NCBI GenBank assembly: GCA_002713555.1
Contig: PATG01000105.1
Span: forward strand, 1-22,149
DNA from: Planctomycetaceae bacterium
Lineage (GTDB): Bacteria; Planctomycetota; Planctomycetia; Pirellulales; Lacipirellulaceae
Length of the DNA stretch: 22,149 bases
Direction: 5' to 3'
The notes beneath the pieces are model-generated. The model was not told where the DNA came from, ran no database searches, and was given only the letters and a program-made list of their open reading frames with translations. The position numbers and the translations under genes were made by a program. This document shows, piece by piece, positions 1 through 8,294 of this stretch (its first letter is position 1; each line of letters opens with the position of its first letter).

Positions 1-870
1 GTGGTATTAGATAACTTAGATGGTGGACAAGCTACTATTGGTAGTGTCGCCACGGCTTCCACGCTGAATACGACAGGCGATGCGATAGTCGTTACCAATA
101 CTGCCAGCGCAGATATAGTCAATGTCGATGTCTCCAGCACGGGACGTGGATTGGTTGTTGCGAATGACGATGCTAATGATTTCAACTTGAGTGTTAATGA
201 CCTGACTGTTGACAATACGGGTACGGCAGCCGTTGAGGCGAGTCACACGGGTGCGGGCGCATTCACCTATGTGGCTACCGATAGTGATTTTGATAACAAT
301 GTACTTATCAATGCTGACGGGGCAGGAGATGTGAACCTTACTTTCAATGATACATTGGTTGATACAACAGGAACGGAAGTGGCATTTGGGCTTGTCCTGG
401 ATCCCAATGTGACAGATGCCAATGTGCAAATACGACGATCAGAATTTACTGCAGACGATGCCAGTGCCTTTGATTTTGATATGAATAGTGCTGGCGTCAA
501 AAATGTTACTTTTGAGCTGTCCGACAGCATGGCTGTGAATAACAGTGCTAGTGCTTCTGCTGAAATTGATGCTTCTGATCCCACGATCCTGGGCGCAACA
601 ATTAACGACAACACGTTTACGAATACGGGTGCGGGTGATAATCTGGATTTGGCCGCTAATAGTGGCACCGCGATTATTAATCTCAGTATGGACTCTAATA
701 TCACCAACGGTGGTACCGATAGTGTAGTACTCCGTGAACTAAACGGTGCAGACTTCAATATTGTTGACCGCAATACTCTTACATCGCGCAATCCTGGGGT
801 AGGAAACTTTGTGTTTGATTCAGCAGGTAATGTGATTGGAGACTTTGACGATATTCCTGCCCTGCCATAA
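1..870 (+). CDS. C-terminal part of a large secreted beta-helix surface protein (5' end outside window)
   Basis: The frame is open from the first base, so the gene starts upstream; the GTG at base 1 is probably internal. The 289 visible residues are rich in Asp, Asn, Thr, Ser, Val and Ala, have no Cys and very few Lys or aromatics. They are built from short strand-turn units (for example DNNVLINADG, INDNTFTNTG, MDSNITNGG, VDRNTLTSRN) that look like rungs of a right-handed parallel beta-helix, as in pectate-lyase-like or adhesin-like exoproteins. The end (FDDIPALP) shows no LPxTG, PEP-CTERM or autotransporter barrel. The acidic, Cys-free composition fits a secreted or cell-surface location. 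Substrate and exact function cannot be read from this part. Only 15 bp separate its stop from the next gene. Confidence 0.75.
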   Translation: MVLDNLDGGQATIGSVATASTLNTTGDAIVVTNTASADIVNVDVSSTGRGLVVANDDANDFNLSVNDLTVDNTGTAAVEASHTGAGAFTYVATDSDFDNNVLINADGAGDVNLTFNDTLVDTTGTEVAFGLVLDPNVTDANVQIRRSEFTADDASAFDFDMNSAGVKNVTFELSDSMAVNNSASASAEIDASDPTILGATINDNTFTNTGAGDNLDLAANSGTAIINLSMDSNITNGGTDSVVLRELNGADFNIVDRNTLTSRNPGVGNFVFDSAGNVIGDFDDIPALP

Positions 871-885
871 TGATTGCCGAGAGAC

Positions 886-1350
886 ATGCTTGCCATTCAG
901 TTGAAGTGCACTCATTGTAGCTGGATAACAACGTGTGGCGACGAGCAGATAATATCACGATTGAGGCAACTGGGATTGCTTCGCCGCGCTACGCATCCGT
1001 CTGAGGAGATGCTGAACGAGCTATTGCTCGTAAACTTGCTACATCTTGCCTGCGACGAATGTGGTCAATTGGGGCTTCACCTGGAAGAGGATTCCTCGGA
1101 ACAGCTTGACTGGCAGCAAGCGGTTGTTTGCGAAATTTGCCACCAGCCGATACCTTGGGAACGCTTGGAAATTTTTCCTAAATCAAAGCGCTGTGTTGTC
1201 TGCCAGGATGAGGCCGACCGTGGCGTTGCTCCAGAAGAACCGGAGTTCTGTGAGAAATGCGGTGCTTTGGTAGAATTACGTGTCAGTCACTCAGGGGGGC
1301 TAACGCGTTATAAACGTTTCTGTACGGGTAGTCCTGCCTGCCGGTTCTAG
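886..1350 (+). CDS. Small triple-zinc-site protein with a DksA/TraR-type finger
   Basis: A 154-residue protein with twelve Cys arranged as three possible zinc sites. Site 1 is C8-x2-C11 with C56-x2-C59. Site 2 is C82-x2-C85-x17-C103-x2-C106, the spacing and sequence style of the DksA/TraR C4 finger (CEICHQPIPWERLEIFPKS, then RCVVCQ). Site 3 is C122-x2-C125-x20-C146-x5-C152, the pattern of topoisomerase-I-type zinc ribbons (ending CTGSPACRF). DksA itself binds RNA polymerase through a coiled coil; no such coiled coil is evident here, so a DksA role is not claimed. A DNA-, RNA- or polymerase-binding role is only an inference. I chose ATG 886; a TTG at 874 in the same frame would add four residues. 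The gap to rlmKL is 26 bp in the same direction, so co-transcription is likely. Confidence 0.8.
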   Translation: MLAIQLKCTHCSWITTCGDEQIISRLRQLGLLRRATHPSEEMLNELLLVNLLHLACDECGQLGLHLEEDSSEQLDWQQAVVCEICHQPIPWERLEIFPKSKRCVVCQDEADRGVAPEEPEFCEKCGALVELRVSHSGGLTRYKRFCTGSPACRF

Positions 1351-1376
1351 CTTAATTCTTTCAGCGAATTCCTCTT

Positions 1377-3578
1377 TTGCTAAATCTTGTTGCTACTGCT
1401 GCTTTTGGTCTCGAAGCGATCGTTGTACGTGAACTTAAATCGCTTGGCTACGATGCTCGGGTCGCGCGTCCAGGCCGTATTGAGTTTGCGGGTGACTGGG
1501 ACGCACTTTGTCGAGCCAATTTATGGTTGCGTTCAGCAGATAGGGTGCTATTGCAAATTGGTAAGTTTCAAGTGGATGATTTTGACACTCTTTTTGAGGC
1601 AGTGCAGGAATTGCCCTGGGAAGATTGGATCGAAGCAGAGGCAGCCTTTCAGGTGCGTGGCCGCTCTCACAAATCGAAATTAACCAGTGTGCCAGCATGC
1701 CAGCGAACGGTCAAGAAAGCGATTGTCGAACGACTGCTAGCCAGACACCAGGTGGATTCACTTCCCGAAACGGGGGCTGCTGTTCCGGTGGAAGTGGCTC
1801 TGCTGGAAGACGAAGCAACGCTCTCAATCGATACGTCGGGAGATGGTTTGGCCAAGCGGGGATATCGTACACTGACAGGGCCAGCACAGATTCGTGAAAC
1901 CCTGGCGGCAGCACTCGTGCAATTGAGTTTTTGGGAGCCAGAGCGACCATTCATCGACCCATTTTGCGGTACGGGCACGATCGTTATTGAAGCGGCTATG
2001 CTTGGTCGACGTATTGCGCCAGGCCGCTTACGACGATTTGCCGCGGAAGATTGGCCGGCTGTCCCCAGCGTGGCCTGGCAACGTGCTCGAGAAGAAGCGG
2101 CAGATACTCTCCAGCCAGAACTATCCGAGCGGTTGGTGGGCACGGACATTGATAACGAGTCGCTAAAACTGGCTCGTTATCATGCCCAGCAGGCGGGTGT
2201 GGTTGAGGATCTCCACTTCCAGCAGCGCACTTTTGCAGATCTCACTTCGCAACGGCAGTACGGTTGTACCATTATGAATCCACCGTATGGTTTGCGATTG
2301 GGTGAAGATCGGGAGGTAGAGGCTCTCTACCGTACGCTGCCCGAGGTACTGCGGCGATTACCAACCTGGTCGCATTATATTCTATCGGCACGCAGCGATT
2401 TAGAACAACTTGTTGGGCAGCCAGCCGATCGTCGCCGCAAACTCTTTAACGCACAAATAGAGTGCACCTATTTTCAGTTTTATGGCCCTCGCCCACCCAA
2501 AGCCAATACAAAAGAGATAAGAAAAAAACGCACAGGCAGGACTTTGGCATCTCATTCAGGAGAGGCTCCCAACCAGCATGCTGCTCCCCAAGCGACCCTC
2601 CCGAAACAAGCCTTTGGGGGCCTGCGCGAAGAAGCCAAACGCCAGGCTGATGAGTTTGCCAACCGACTTCGCAAGCTGGCGAGGCATCTGCGTCGCTGGC
2701 CGACCAAACGTGGCATCAGTTGTTTCCGATTGTACGAACGTGACATTCCCGAAATACCTTTGGTTGTCGATCGTTACGAAGAAGCACTGCACATTGCTGA
2801 ATTTGAGAGGCCCCATGATCGTACGGCTGCTGAGCATGCCGACTGGCTGGACTTGATGGTTCGAACCGCAAGTGAGGTTTTGGAGGTCCCGCGAGAGCTG
2901 GTCTTTGTCAAACATCGTGCACGTCAACGTGGCAATTCGCAATACGATCGCATCAATGAGCGTCAAGCGATTCGAATAGTGAAAGAAGGTAATCTGAAAT
3001 TCCAGGTAAACCTTTCAGACTATCTCGATACGGGGCTATTCCTGGATCATCGACAGACACGGGCTATGGTTCGCGACATGGCTGCTGGCAAAAGCTTTCT
3101 GAATCTATTTGCCTACACGGGCGCGTTCACCGTTTATGCTGCGGCTGGAGGTGCGAAGGAGACGACTTCTGTAGATCTATCAGCAACCTATCAAGATTGG
3201 GCAGCTAAGAATCTGCAATTGAATGGATTTGCTGGCTCGGAACATCATCTGATACGAAGCGATATCAACACGTTTTTGTCATCGCTTGAGAGTCGTTGTT
3301 GCTATGACCTGGTGGTTGTCGATCCACCAACATTTTCAAATAGCAAGGGTTTAGAAAAGGATTGGGACATTCAGCGGGATCATGTTCCGCTCTTGCAGCG
3401 GGTCATCGCCCACACAACAACGGGCGGGATGATTTTCTTCTCCACGAATTCCAGAAGATTTAAACTGGACGATGGAGCACTTGCAGGAGTGACGGTCAGA
3501 GAAATTAGTAAGCAGACGGTGCCAGAAGATTTTAGAAATAGACGCATTCACCGTTGTTGGCGAATGATTCGAGAATAG
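1377..3578 (+). CDS. rlmL: Bifunctional 23S rRNA (guanine) methyltransferase RlmKL
   Basis: A 733-residue fusion enzyme (E. coli RlmKL is about 700) that makes m2G2445 and m7G2069 in 23S rRNA. The N-terminal ferredoxin-like/THUMP region (about 1-155) is followed by the RlmL methyltransferase with the SAM motif DPFCGTGT (194-201) and catalytic motif NPPYG (301-305). A linker (about 371-420) leads to the RlmK half with LNLFAYTGAF (from about 575) and DPPTFSNSK (649-657). The end (EDFRNRRIHRCWRMI) matches the conserved family tail. The linker has a Lys/Arg-rich, low-complexity stretch (about 375-412) that looks longer than usual. The start is TTG 1377: an in-frame TAA lies at 1353 and no ATG or GTG falls between, and the family N-terminus (short segment before GLE) fits this start. 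Confidence 0.95.
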   Translation: MLNLVATAAFGLEAIVVRELKSLGYDARVARPGRIEFAGDWDALCRANLWLRSADRVLLQIGKFQVDDFDTLFEAVQELPWEDWIEAEAAFQVRGRSHKSKLTSVPACQRTVKKAIVERLLARHQVDSLPETGAAVPVEVALLEDEATLSIDTSGDGLAKRGYRTLTGPAQIRETLAAALVQLSFWEPERPFIDPFCGTGTIVIEAAMLGRRIAPGRLRRFAAEDWPAVPSVAWQRAREEAADTLQPELSERLVGTDIDNESLKLARYHAQQAGVVEDLHFQQRTFADLTSQRQYGCTIMNPPYGLRLGEDREVEALYRTLPEVLRRLPTWSHYILSARSDLEQLVGQPADRRRKLFNAQIECTYFQFYGPRPPKANTKEIRKKRTGRTLASHSGEAPNQHAAPQATLPKQAFGGLREEAKRQADEFANRLRKLARHLRRWPTKRGISCFRLYERDIPEIPLVVDRYEEALHIAEFERPHDRTAAEHADWLDLMVRTASEVLEVPRELVFVKHRARQRGNSQYDRINERQAIRIVKEGNLKFQVNLSDYLDTGLFLDHRQTRAMVRDMAAGKSFLNLFAYTGAFTVYAAAGGAKETTSVDLSATYQDWAAKNLQLNGFAGSEHHLIRSDINTFLSSLESRCCYDLVVVDPPTFSNSKGLEKDWDIQRDHVPLLQRVIAHTTTGGMIFFSTNSRRFKLDDGALAGVTVREISKQTVPEDFRNRRIHRCWRMIRE

Positions 3579-3765
3579 AAAATAGAAGCCATCCGGCAGT
3601 GCCCAGAAGTCTGGTGACATCTGCTACGGCAGGGGGGAAAGAAGAAGAGGGAAGGGAGAATATTGGGGATGGTGGGTTGGAATACGCGCGGGCATCTTAC
3701 GTAGACGGATCCACCGTTGATTCGGGGGGCTTAGGGCAGGAGAGCTGCAAAATCGATTTTCTAAC

Positions 3766-3792
3766 CACGAAGAGCACAAAGGCCACAAAGAA
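3766..3792 (+). repeat. Three imperfect 9-bp units of a CACRAAGRN-type dispersed repeat
   Basis: Three consecutive 9-mers of the form CAC(G/A)AAGRN are present, read in one frame as His-Glu/Lys-Glu/Gly. From general knowledge, this CACGAAGG/CACAAAGG phrase recurs in intergenic DNA of many environmental bacteria, planctomycetes among them, and is often mistranslated as NHEGHEGH-like peptides. It is a non-coding dispersed repeat rather than a gene. The number of copies elsewhere in this genome cannot be seen. Confidence 0.6.
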
Positions 3793-3888
3793 AAAGGGTC
3801 AAAAAAGCTCTGTAGAAAACATGCCAATTCGATGGATTTGTTTGCCAAACCGGCGCTCCTTAAAAACACGGACCGGAACAGGCGGTAG

Positions 3889-3916
3889 GGTGTGTGCAGC
3901 GCTTGCGCAACGCACC
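3889..3916. repeat. GC-rich palindromic intergenic element (REP-like hairpin)
   Basis: The arms ggtgtgt (3889-3895) and acgcacc (3910-3916) pair over 7 bp with one G-T wobble, and the centre is itself self-complementary (gcgcttgcgc). The flanking phrase GGTAGGGTGTGTGC resembles a widespread hairpin family of the TAGGGTGCGT...ACGCACC type. Being in a convergent spacer, it may act as a bidirectional 3' stabiliser or terminator, or simply be a dispersed repeat; neither arm is followed by a T-tract. Confidence 0.45.
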
Positions 3917-4045
3917 TTTGATGTGTAGAAATAGCTTTGCCTTCAAGGATTCTATTTCTAGTTTCCCAGGCAATTATTGTCCCGCTACGTCTCGCCTATT
4001 GCTTATTGGTTGCTCGAAGGTTTTAACGCAAAGGTGCAGCCGTGG

Positions 4046-6040
4046 CTATTCGTTTTCCATTGCTTTACGCATGGTTTCCAATTCGCGCTGGAAGCCACCA
4101 GAAAGGATTGGGAAACGACACCAGGTTTTAGGATCTAGATTTTCGTCGTCTAAATGGAACGAGGGGGCGTATCGTTCGCGTTTCCATTGATTACGGCACC
4201 ATAGCTGGAAGAAGCGTTCTACCCAATCTCCCAATTGTTGGATGTCGTATTGACAAAAAATGGGTTGGATTGCCTGCAAGACTTCCCATGGCATCAATTT
4301 GTCGCGGATCGCAGCACGTTCGATTGCGTCAAGCACATCGTAGGGCATCAGATCGGATTCGTCTGTCTGGCTTTCTTCAGGAGGTCGCAACTCAGCGGTG
4401 GGCACCTGTGCGTTTACTACCGAAAGGGCAGGGAGGGGCCCTATCCCGTGAGGGCCCGTTTTTTCCATCCAGCAAAGCCAGGCGCGTAAAAAAGCTTTAT
4501 CGATGCCTGCAATCGGAGCCAGGCCGCCGCATGTGTCTCCATCCATCGTAGCATAGCCGACGGCAGCTTCGCTCCTGTTGCTGGTAGCAAGCAAGAGGGC
4601 CCCGCGTAAGTTTGCCAGAAGCCAGGCACCCGGCCCCCGTGCGCGTGCTTGGATATTTTGTAGCGAGAGGTCATCTTTATCCCATGTGAGCTCGCGCCCC
4701 ACTGCTTGTGAGACCGTGTTGACATAGCCATCGATGGCAGCATCAATATTCCACTCGAAAAATTCTGCACCCACAGCCTGAGCGACCGTTTGAGCAGCGT
4801 GTCGTGTCACGTCGCCACTGTTGCGCGTTGATTGGTAGACACACGTCAGCAGCCTATGGACAAGAGACTTAGGATCTTTTAGCTGCTGAAGATCTTCGAT
4901 AGGACTCAATTTGCTGAGAAATGCTTCCCGTCCCAGGTTGGCGATGCCAAACTCTACCATGAGCCAAACCATGGCAACCACACTCGAGGAGTCGGCACCA
5001 CCACTGAGTGATACAACCATTCCGCGGGCATGACTTTTACGCAAGTAGTCAAAAAGGGCCAGAGGCACAGAACGTGCAAACTCTTCTGCTTTGGGAGGTG
5101 GCGAAGTATCCCAGGGCTCAGTTAGCGCGGCAGGACAAGCAGAACGGGGTACCGAAAAAGAAAAGGGGCTCTTGATGAGGATTCCCTGTGACGGAGGCAT
5201 CGTCAGGCTGGTTTGGTCTGCGTCTTTTTCTCGGTCGCGTCTTGTTGCCGTGATATCCACATCTGCAGCAGTAAGTAGATAGTCGTTAAAACTTAGACGC
5301 GGGCCCTCGGCCAGCATGCTTCCTCGGCTGGCAATCAGACAAGCTCCATCGAAGATGGCTCGACCGGATTCATTGCCGAGCAGATTGGCGTGCGCATAGC
5401 TCACATGAAATCTTTGAGAAGCTTCGATTGCCAATTTGCGCCGCATTTCCTGCTTGGCAAAAGCAAAGTGACTCGCACTAGGATTGAGGAGGATATCGGC
5501 TCCTCGTGCAGCCAACTGGCAGCCTGTGCGATTTTTTACCCAGGCATCGCGGCAAATTTCGATACCTATCTTGATGCCTCCGCAGTCGAATAAGAGGTCG
5601 CCAACCGGGTAGGTTTTGTCTTCTATTGTTACTTCGCGAACTTCGCCAGACGGCCAGGGCTGAAACCACCTTGGTTCGTAGTGGATGCCATCATCTGCCA
5701 GGTGTTGCTTGGCGACAAAACCCAAAAGTGTGGCATCACAAACAAACGCCATGGTGTTGTAGAGCTGTCCCTCTACGCACAAAGGTAACCCCAATAGTGT
5801 GGCAATTCCTTGTGTATGGGGCACAATTTCGGCAAGCAGTTCTTGCGATGTTTGCTGGACACCTTTGGCAAAAAAGGCATCCTCACAACCATAGCCACTG
5901 ATGCAAAGCTCCGGCAAGCATAGGACGCCAACTTCAGTATTTTGTGCTTCGCTGATCGTTGCGAGCAAGAGCTGCAAATGAGTTTCCCAATTCAGGGGAG
6001 TCGTGTTGATGCAGGCAGAGCCGAGGCGGATTTGCTTCAT
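4046..6040 (-). CDS. nadE: Glutamine-dependent NAD+ synthetase
   Basis: A 664-residue enzyme converting deamido-NAD+ to NAD+ with ATP and glutamine. The N-terminal nitrilase-type amidase domain (about 1-280) carries the expected triad: E44 in LPELCISGYG, K111 in VAKQHLADDG and C163 in EICRDAW. The C-terminal synthetase domain has the PP-loop SGGADSS (346-352) and, further on, the conserved region SNRSEAAVGYATMDGDTCGG. The length fits the long, two-domain NadE of bacteria. I use ATG 6040; a TTG one codon upstream (6043) would also be possible. cinA ends 66 bp upstream on the same strand, so the two are probably co-transcribed. The C-terminal tail continues past the usual ammonia-channel region with a normal NadE ending. 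Confidence 0.95.
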   Translation of the reverse strand: MKQIRLGSACINTTPLNWETHLQLLLATISEAQNTEVGVLCLPELCISGYGCEDAFFAKGVQQTSQELLAEIVPHTQGIATLLGLPLCVEGQLYNTMAFVCDATLLGFVAKQHLADDGIHYEPRWFQPWPSGEVREVTIEDKTYPVGDLLFDCGGIKIGIEICRDAWVKNRTGCQLAARGADILLNPSASHFAFAKQEMRRKLAIEASQRFHVSYAHANLLGNESGRAIFDGACLIASRGSMLAEGPRLSFNDYLLTAADVDITATRRDREKDADQTSLTMPPSQGILIKSPFSFSVPRSACPAALTEPWDTSPPPKAEEFARSVPLALFDYLRKSHARGMVVSLSGGADSSSVVAMVWLMVEFGIANLGREAFLSKLSPIEDLQQLKDPKSLVHRLLTCVYQSTRNSGDVTRHAAQTVAQAVGAEFFEWNIDAAIDGYVNTVSQAVGRELTWDKDDLSLQNIQARARGPGAWLLANLRGALLLATSNRSEAAVGYATMDGDTCGGLAPIAGIDKAFLRAWLCWMEKTGPHGIGPLPALSVVNAQVPTAELRPPEESQTDESDLMPYDVLDAIERAAIRDKLMPWEVLQAIQPIFCQYDIQQLGDWVERFFQLWCRNQWKRERYAPSFHLDDENLDPKTWCRFPILSGGFQRELETMRKAMENE

Positions 6041-6106
6041 CAAATCAGTATAGCGGCAGGAGAACGGGTTTCGATAGGGGCGTTCCTGCGGGACTAGAAT
6101 GAGTAA

Positions 6107-7324
6107 TTACTGAAGTTTTAGGCGGAGTGCATTGAGTGCCTGCTTTGCTGTGCGGCTTTTTATAATTGCTGGATGGGCGGCGCAAGAAAAATGCATTTTG
6201 TACTTGTTATCCGGCAAAGATAGGGCCACACAAACTTGCGCAGAAGAGGACTGTATCTCGGGTGGATAGGCTCCCAGGGCCAGCCCAACATGAGCTCCGT
6301 TATCCTGACGGACCTTTTCCGCCAAGGCAGTGGTTGCTTTGGCCGTGTGGTTTTCAAATGGGGTCGTCATGGAATCGAATAGCTGAGGGGAGGAAATTGG
6401 TGGAGAAGATTTAAGCACTCCCGTGTCACCGCTGGCCTCTTGCAGCCATTGCAAGAGCAAACCCTCAGTAGCCCAATCAGCAACGGCGAGTGTGAGTTTT
6501 TGCTGTTTCAGAAGGCGCACCACTACGTGCTGGAGTTCCTCCTCTTCTTCTCCGAAGATCAGGTTGCCTAATTGTTGGTAGATAATATCAACTGTCGGTT
6601 CTATTGCTTCCCAGCAGGCTTGTTCGTCACGACCGGCTGCAGTAATTCGCAAGGTGATCGTCGCATCGCTGGCTGTAATGCCAACTCGAGGCTCGCGATC
6701 GCGCCGAATCAAGTCAGGTAGCATGGCTTCAAGTTGACTTTCTCCCATGCCAAAGCACTTGATGCGGCGGTGTCGAATCACACGTGGCTCGGGACGTAGT
6801 TCGTGGATTCGTTGAGCTACGGTCGCCTGCCACATTTCTTGCATTTCAGCAGGAACTCCGGGCAGTGCAAAGAGTTTGCAAGTACCGGGTCCGGAACGAG
6901 CAATCTGCATTTCGATGCCGGGGGCCGTGCCGTGGGGATTGTGAATCGGTGTGGAGCCAATAGGAAAATCCGCTTGAACTTGATTGCGTTCAGGCATCTC
7001 ACGGCCTCGGCTGGCAAAAAGCTCTTGGATATGACGAAGTGATGTTTTATCACGTTGTAGTGGAGAGCCCGATGCGGTAGCGAGTGCATCGCGTGTCAAA
7101 TCGTCGGCAGTTGGCCCCAAGCCGCCGGTAACCACGATGATATCGACCCGCTCCATGGCAATCTGAAACGCTGCGATATTGTCATCCAGTTCGTCACCAA
7201 CGGTTGTGTGAAAAGCGACCTCGACCCCCAGGTGTGTTAGTTGCTGGCTTATCCATTGGCTATTGGTATCCAGCCTTTGGCCGGTCGTCAACTCATCGCC
7301 GATAGCAATTACTTCTGCACGCAT
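6107..7324 (-). CDS. cinA: CinA-like protein with a degenerate C-terminal amidase domain
   Basis: A 405-residue protein. The N-terminal molybdopterin-binding-like domain (COG1058) is intact, with VIAIGDELTTGQRLDTNSQW at the start and VVTGGLGPTADDLTRDAL further in; in characterised relatives this domain is an ADP-ribose pyrophosphatase. The C-terminal domain (about 270-405) aligns in position with the PncC nicotinamide-mononucleotide amidase, but the signature ESCTGGLL is replaced by DWATEGLL, and the GGxVxYxNxxK and GIAGPGGG segments are not recognisable. Amidase activity is therefore doubtful. I chose ATG 7324 because it places MRAEVIAIGDE at the family N-terminus; an open extension to 7426 is not conserved in character. 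nadE lies 66 bp downstream, a meaningful NAD-metabolism neighbour. Confidence 0.88.
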   Translation of the reverse strand: MRAEVIAIGDELTTGQRLDTNSQWISQQLTHLGVEVAFHTTVGDELDDNIAAFQIAMERVDIIVVTGGLGPTADDLTRDALATASGSPLQRDKTSLRHIQELFASRGREMPERNQVQADFPIGSTPIHNPHGTAPGIEMQIARSGPGTCKLFALPGVPAEMQEMWQATVAQRIHELRPEPRVIRHRRIKCFGMGESQLEAMLPDLIRRDREPRVGITASDATITLRITAAGRDEQACWEAIEPTVDIIYQQLGNLIFGEEEEELQHVVVRLLKQQKLTLAVADWATEGLLLQWLQEASGDTGVLKSSPPISSPQLFDSMTTPFENHTAKATTALAEKVRQDNGAHVGLALGAYPPEIQSSSAQVCVALSLPDNKYKMHFSCAAHPAIIKSRTAKQALNALRLKLQ

Positions 7325-7432
7325 ACCAGTAGGATAAGGTCCCAAGCGGCAGGGTGGAAGAGGGGCCAGTGCGGTGCAGATAGCGTAAAAGGTGTGTTTT
7401 ATCGAGATGCGAAACAAGCAACGCACATAATA

Positions 7433-8056
7433 CTACTTAGTGATAGAAAATCCGAAACTAGTACGGGGGCGACAGCCACCACGGTAGAAACCGTGATGAT
7501 ACCCGATGTGAGGTGCGTAGCAGGCAGGGCGGCCGTAGTAGTGCTCTTCAACGATGACAGGTGGACGACCTGCCATCATGGGGGCATTGATCGTGGGTGG
7601 GTTTTGCATGGCTTGGATGACATCCGTTGCGACCCCCTGTTCGTGAAGGTAGATCACTTCACTGGCTGCCAGGGGTTGGCTGACACCCGAGGTGCGGATG
7701 TAATTCTGGATGAGACGCGGATCGACTCCCGAGCGCGTCATGGCGATAACTTCCTGAATATTTGCCGCACCCGCCTGAACCTGCCGGCCCATCTGGGCAG
7801 CGATTTCCAAGCGGTTCTGAGCTGCAAGATGATCCATTTCGCTCCCTACGGCGGCTCCGGTTAAGGCGCCAAGTCCAGCACCAATCAAGGCGCCGCTCCC
7901 GGCATTGCCTCCTGTTGCGTCTCCAATCAATGCACCAGCTCCTGCCCCGGCAAGTGCTCCCATACCTGCACCTCGGTCGGCGTAGTAAGGAGAACGGCAG
8001 CCAATAGAAACAACGCAAATGAGCAAAGCAGTCAGGCTGAGAGACGAACGTGACAT
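7433..8056 (-). CDS. Glycine-zipper lipoprotein
   Basis: A 207-residue protein with a lipoprotein signal: MSRSS, a hydrophobic core and the lipobox VSIGC with C20 as lipid-anchored residue. Residues about 29-73 form a glycine zipper (GAGMGALAGAGAGALIGDAT then GALIGAGLGALTGAAVG), a membrane-associating element seen in outer-membrane lipoproteins. Residues about 95-155 contain two similar helical units of the type IxxMTRSGVDPRLIQNYIR and VIYLHEQGVATDVIQAM, typical of planctomycete relatives. The tail is rich in His, Tyr and Gly. It probably sits in the cell envelope; the precise role is unknown. I chose ATG 8056 rather than the earlier in-frame start at 8119 because it begins the signal peptide. 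cinA starts 108 bp downstream on the same strand. Confidence 0.85.
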   Translation of the reverse strand: MSRSSLSLTALLICVVSIGCRSPYYADRGAGMGALAGAGAGALIGDATGGNAGSGALIGAGLGALTGAAVGSEMDHLAAQNRLEIAAQMGRQVQAGAANIQEVIAMTRSGVDPRLIQNYIRTSGVSQPLAASEVIYLHEQGVATDVIQAMQNPPTINAPMMAGRPPVIVEEHYYGRPACYAPHIGYHHGFYRGGCRPRTSFGFSITK

Positions 8057-8294
8057 GGCAATTCCAACATGCAGCAGGTGGGTAAGAAAACGAGGTTGCG
8101 AATGGTCCCAAGCGACCAAGAAACGGTCAAGACAAACATCGGCTGCTAGCGGGCCCCACTTTGTCGAGATGACGAAATAGCTATGAAAACCCAGTTCTAC
8201 ACAGATATTCGGGGCTCAGGACCTTGATATTTAGTTTAATCTGCGACTCCATGCTTGTGTTCCTTGGGTAAACGACGTAGACTTATAGTAACTC

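Larger units (their letters stand above)
3579..4045. other. Repeat-containing intergenic spacer between convergent rlmKL and nadE
   Basis: This 467-bp spacer separates two converging genes. Short open frames exist here (for example 3554-3928 +), but they show no protein-like composition and run through repeats. It holds a three-unit 9-bp repeat (3766-3792), a GC-rich hairpin (3889-3916) and an A/T-rich 9-bp inverted repeat (3926-3934 with 3952-3960, loop 17). No clear intrinsic terminator with a T-tract was found for either gene. Confidence 0.6.

Noticed and set aside
267..896. 209-codon open frame on the minus strand opposite the beta-helix gene
   Set aside because: It lies wholly antisense to a frame with clear beta-helix composition and has no recognisable domain or signal.
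3766..3792. CRISPR-like array
   Set aside because: The units are only 9 bp, contiguous and without spacers; no cas gene is nearby.
3554..3928. 124-codon plus-strand frame after rlmKL
   Set aside because: It runs through the dispersed repeats, has unprotein-like composition and begins inside rlmKL.
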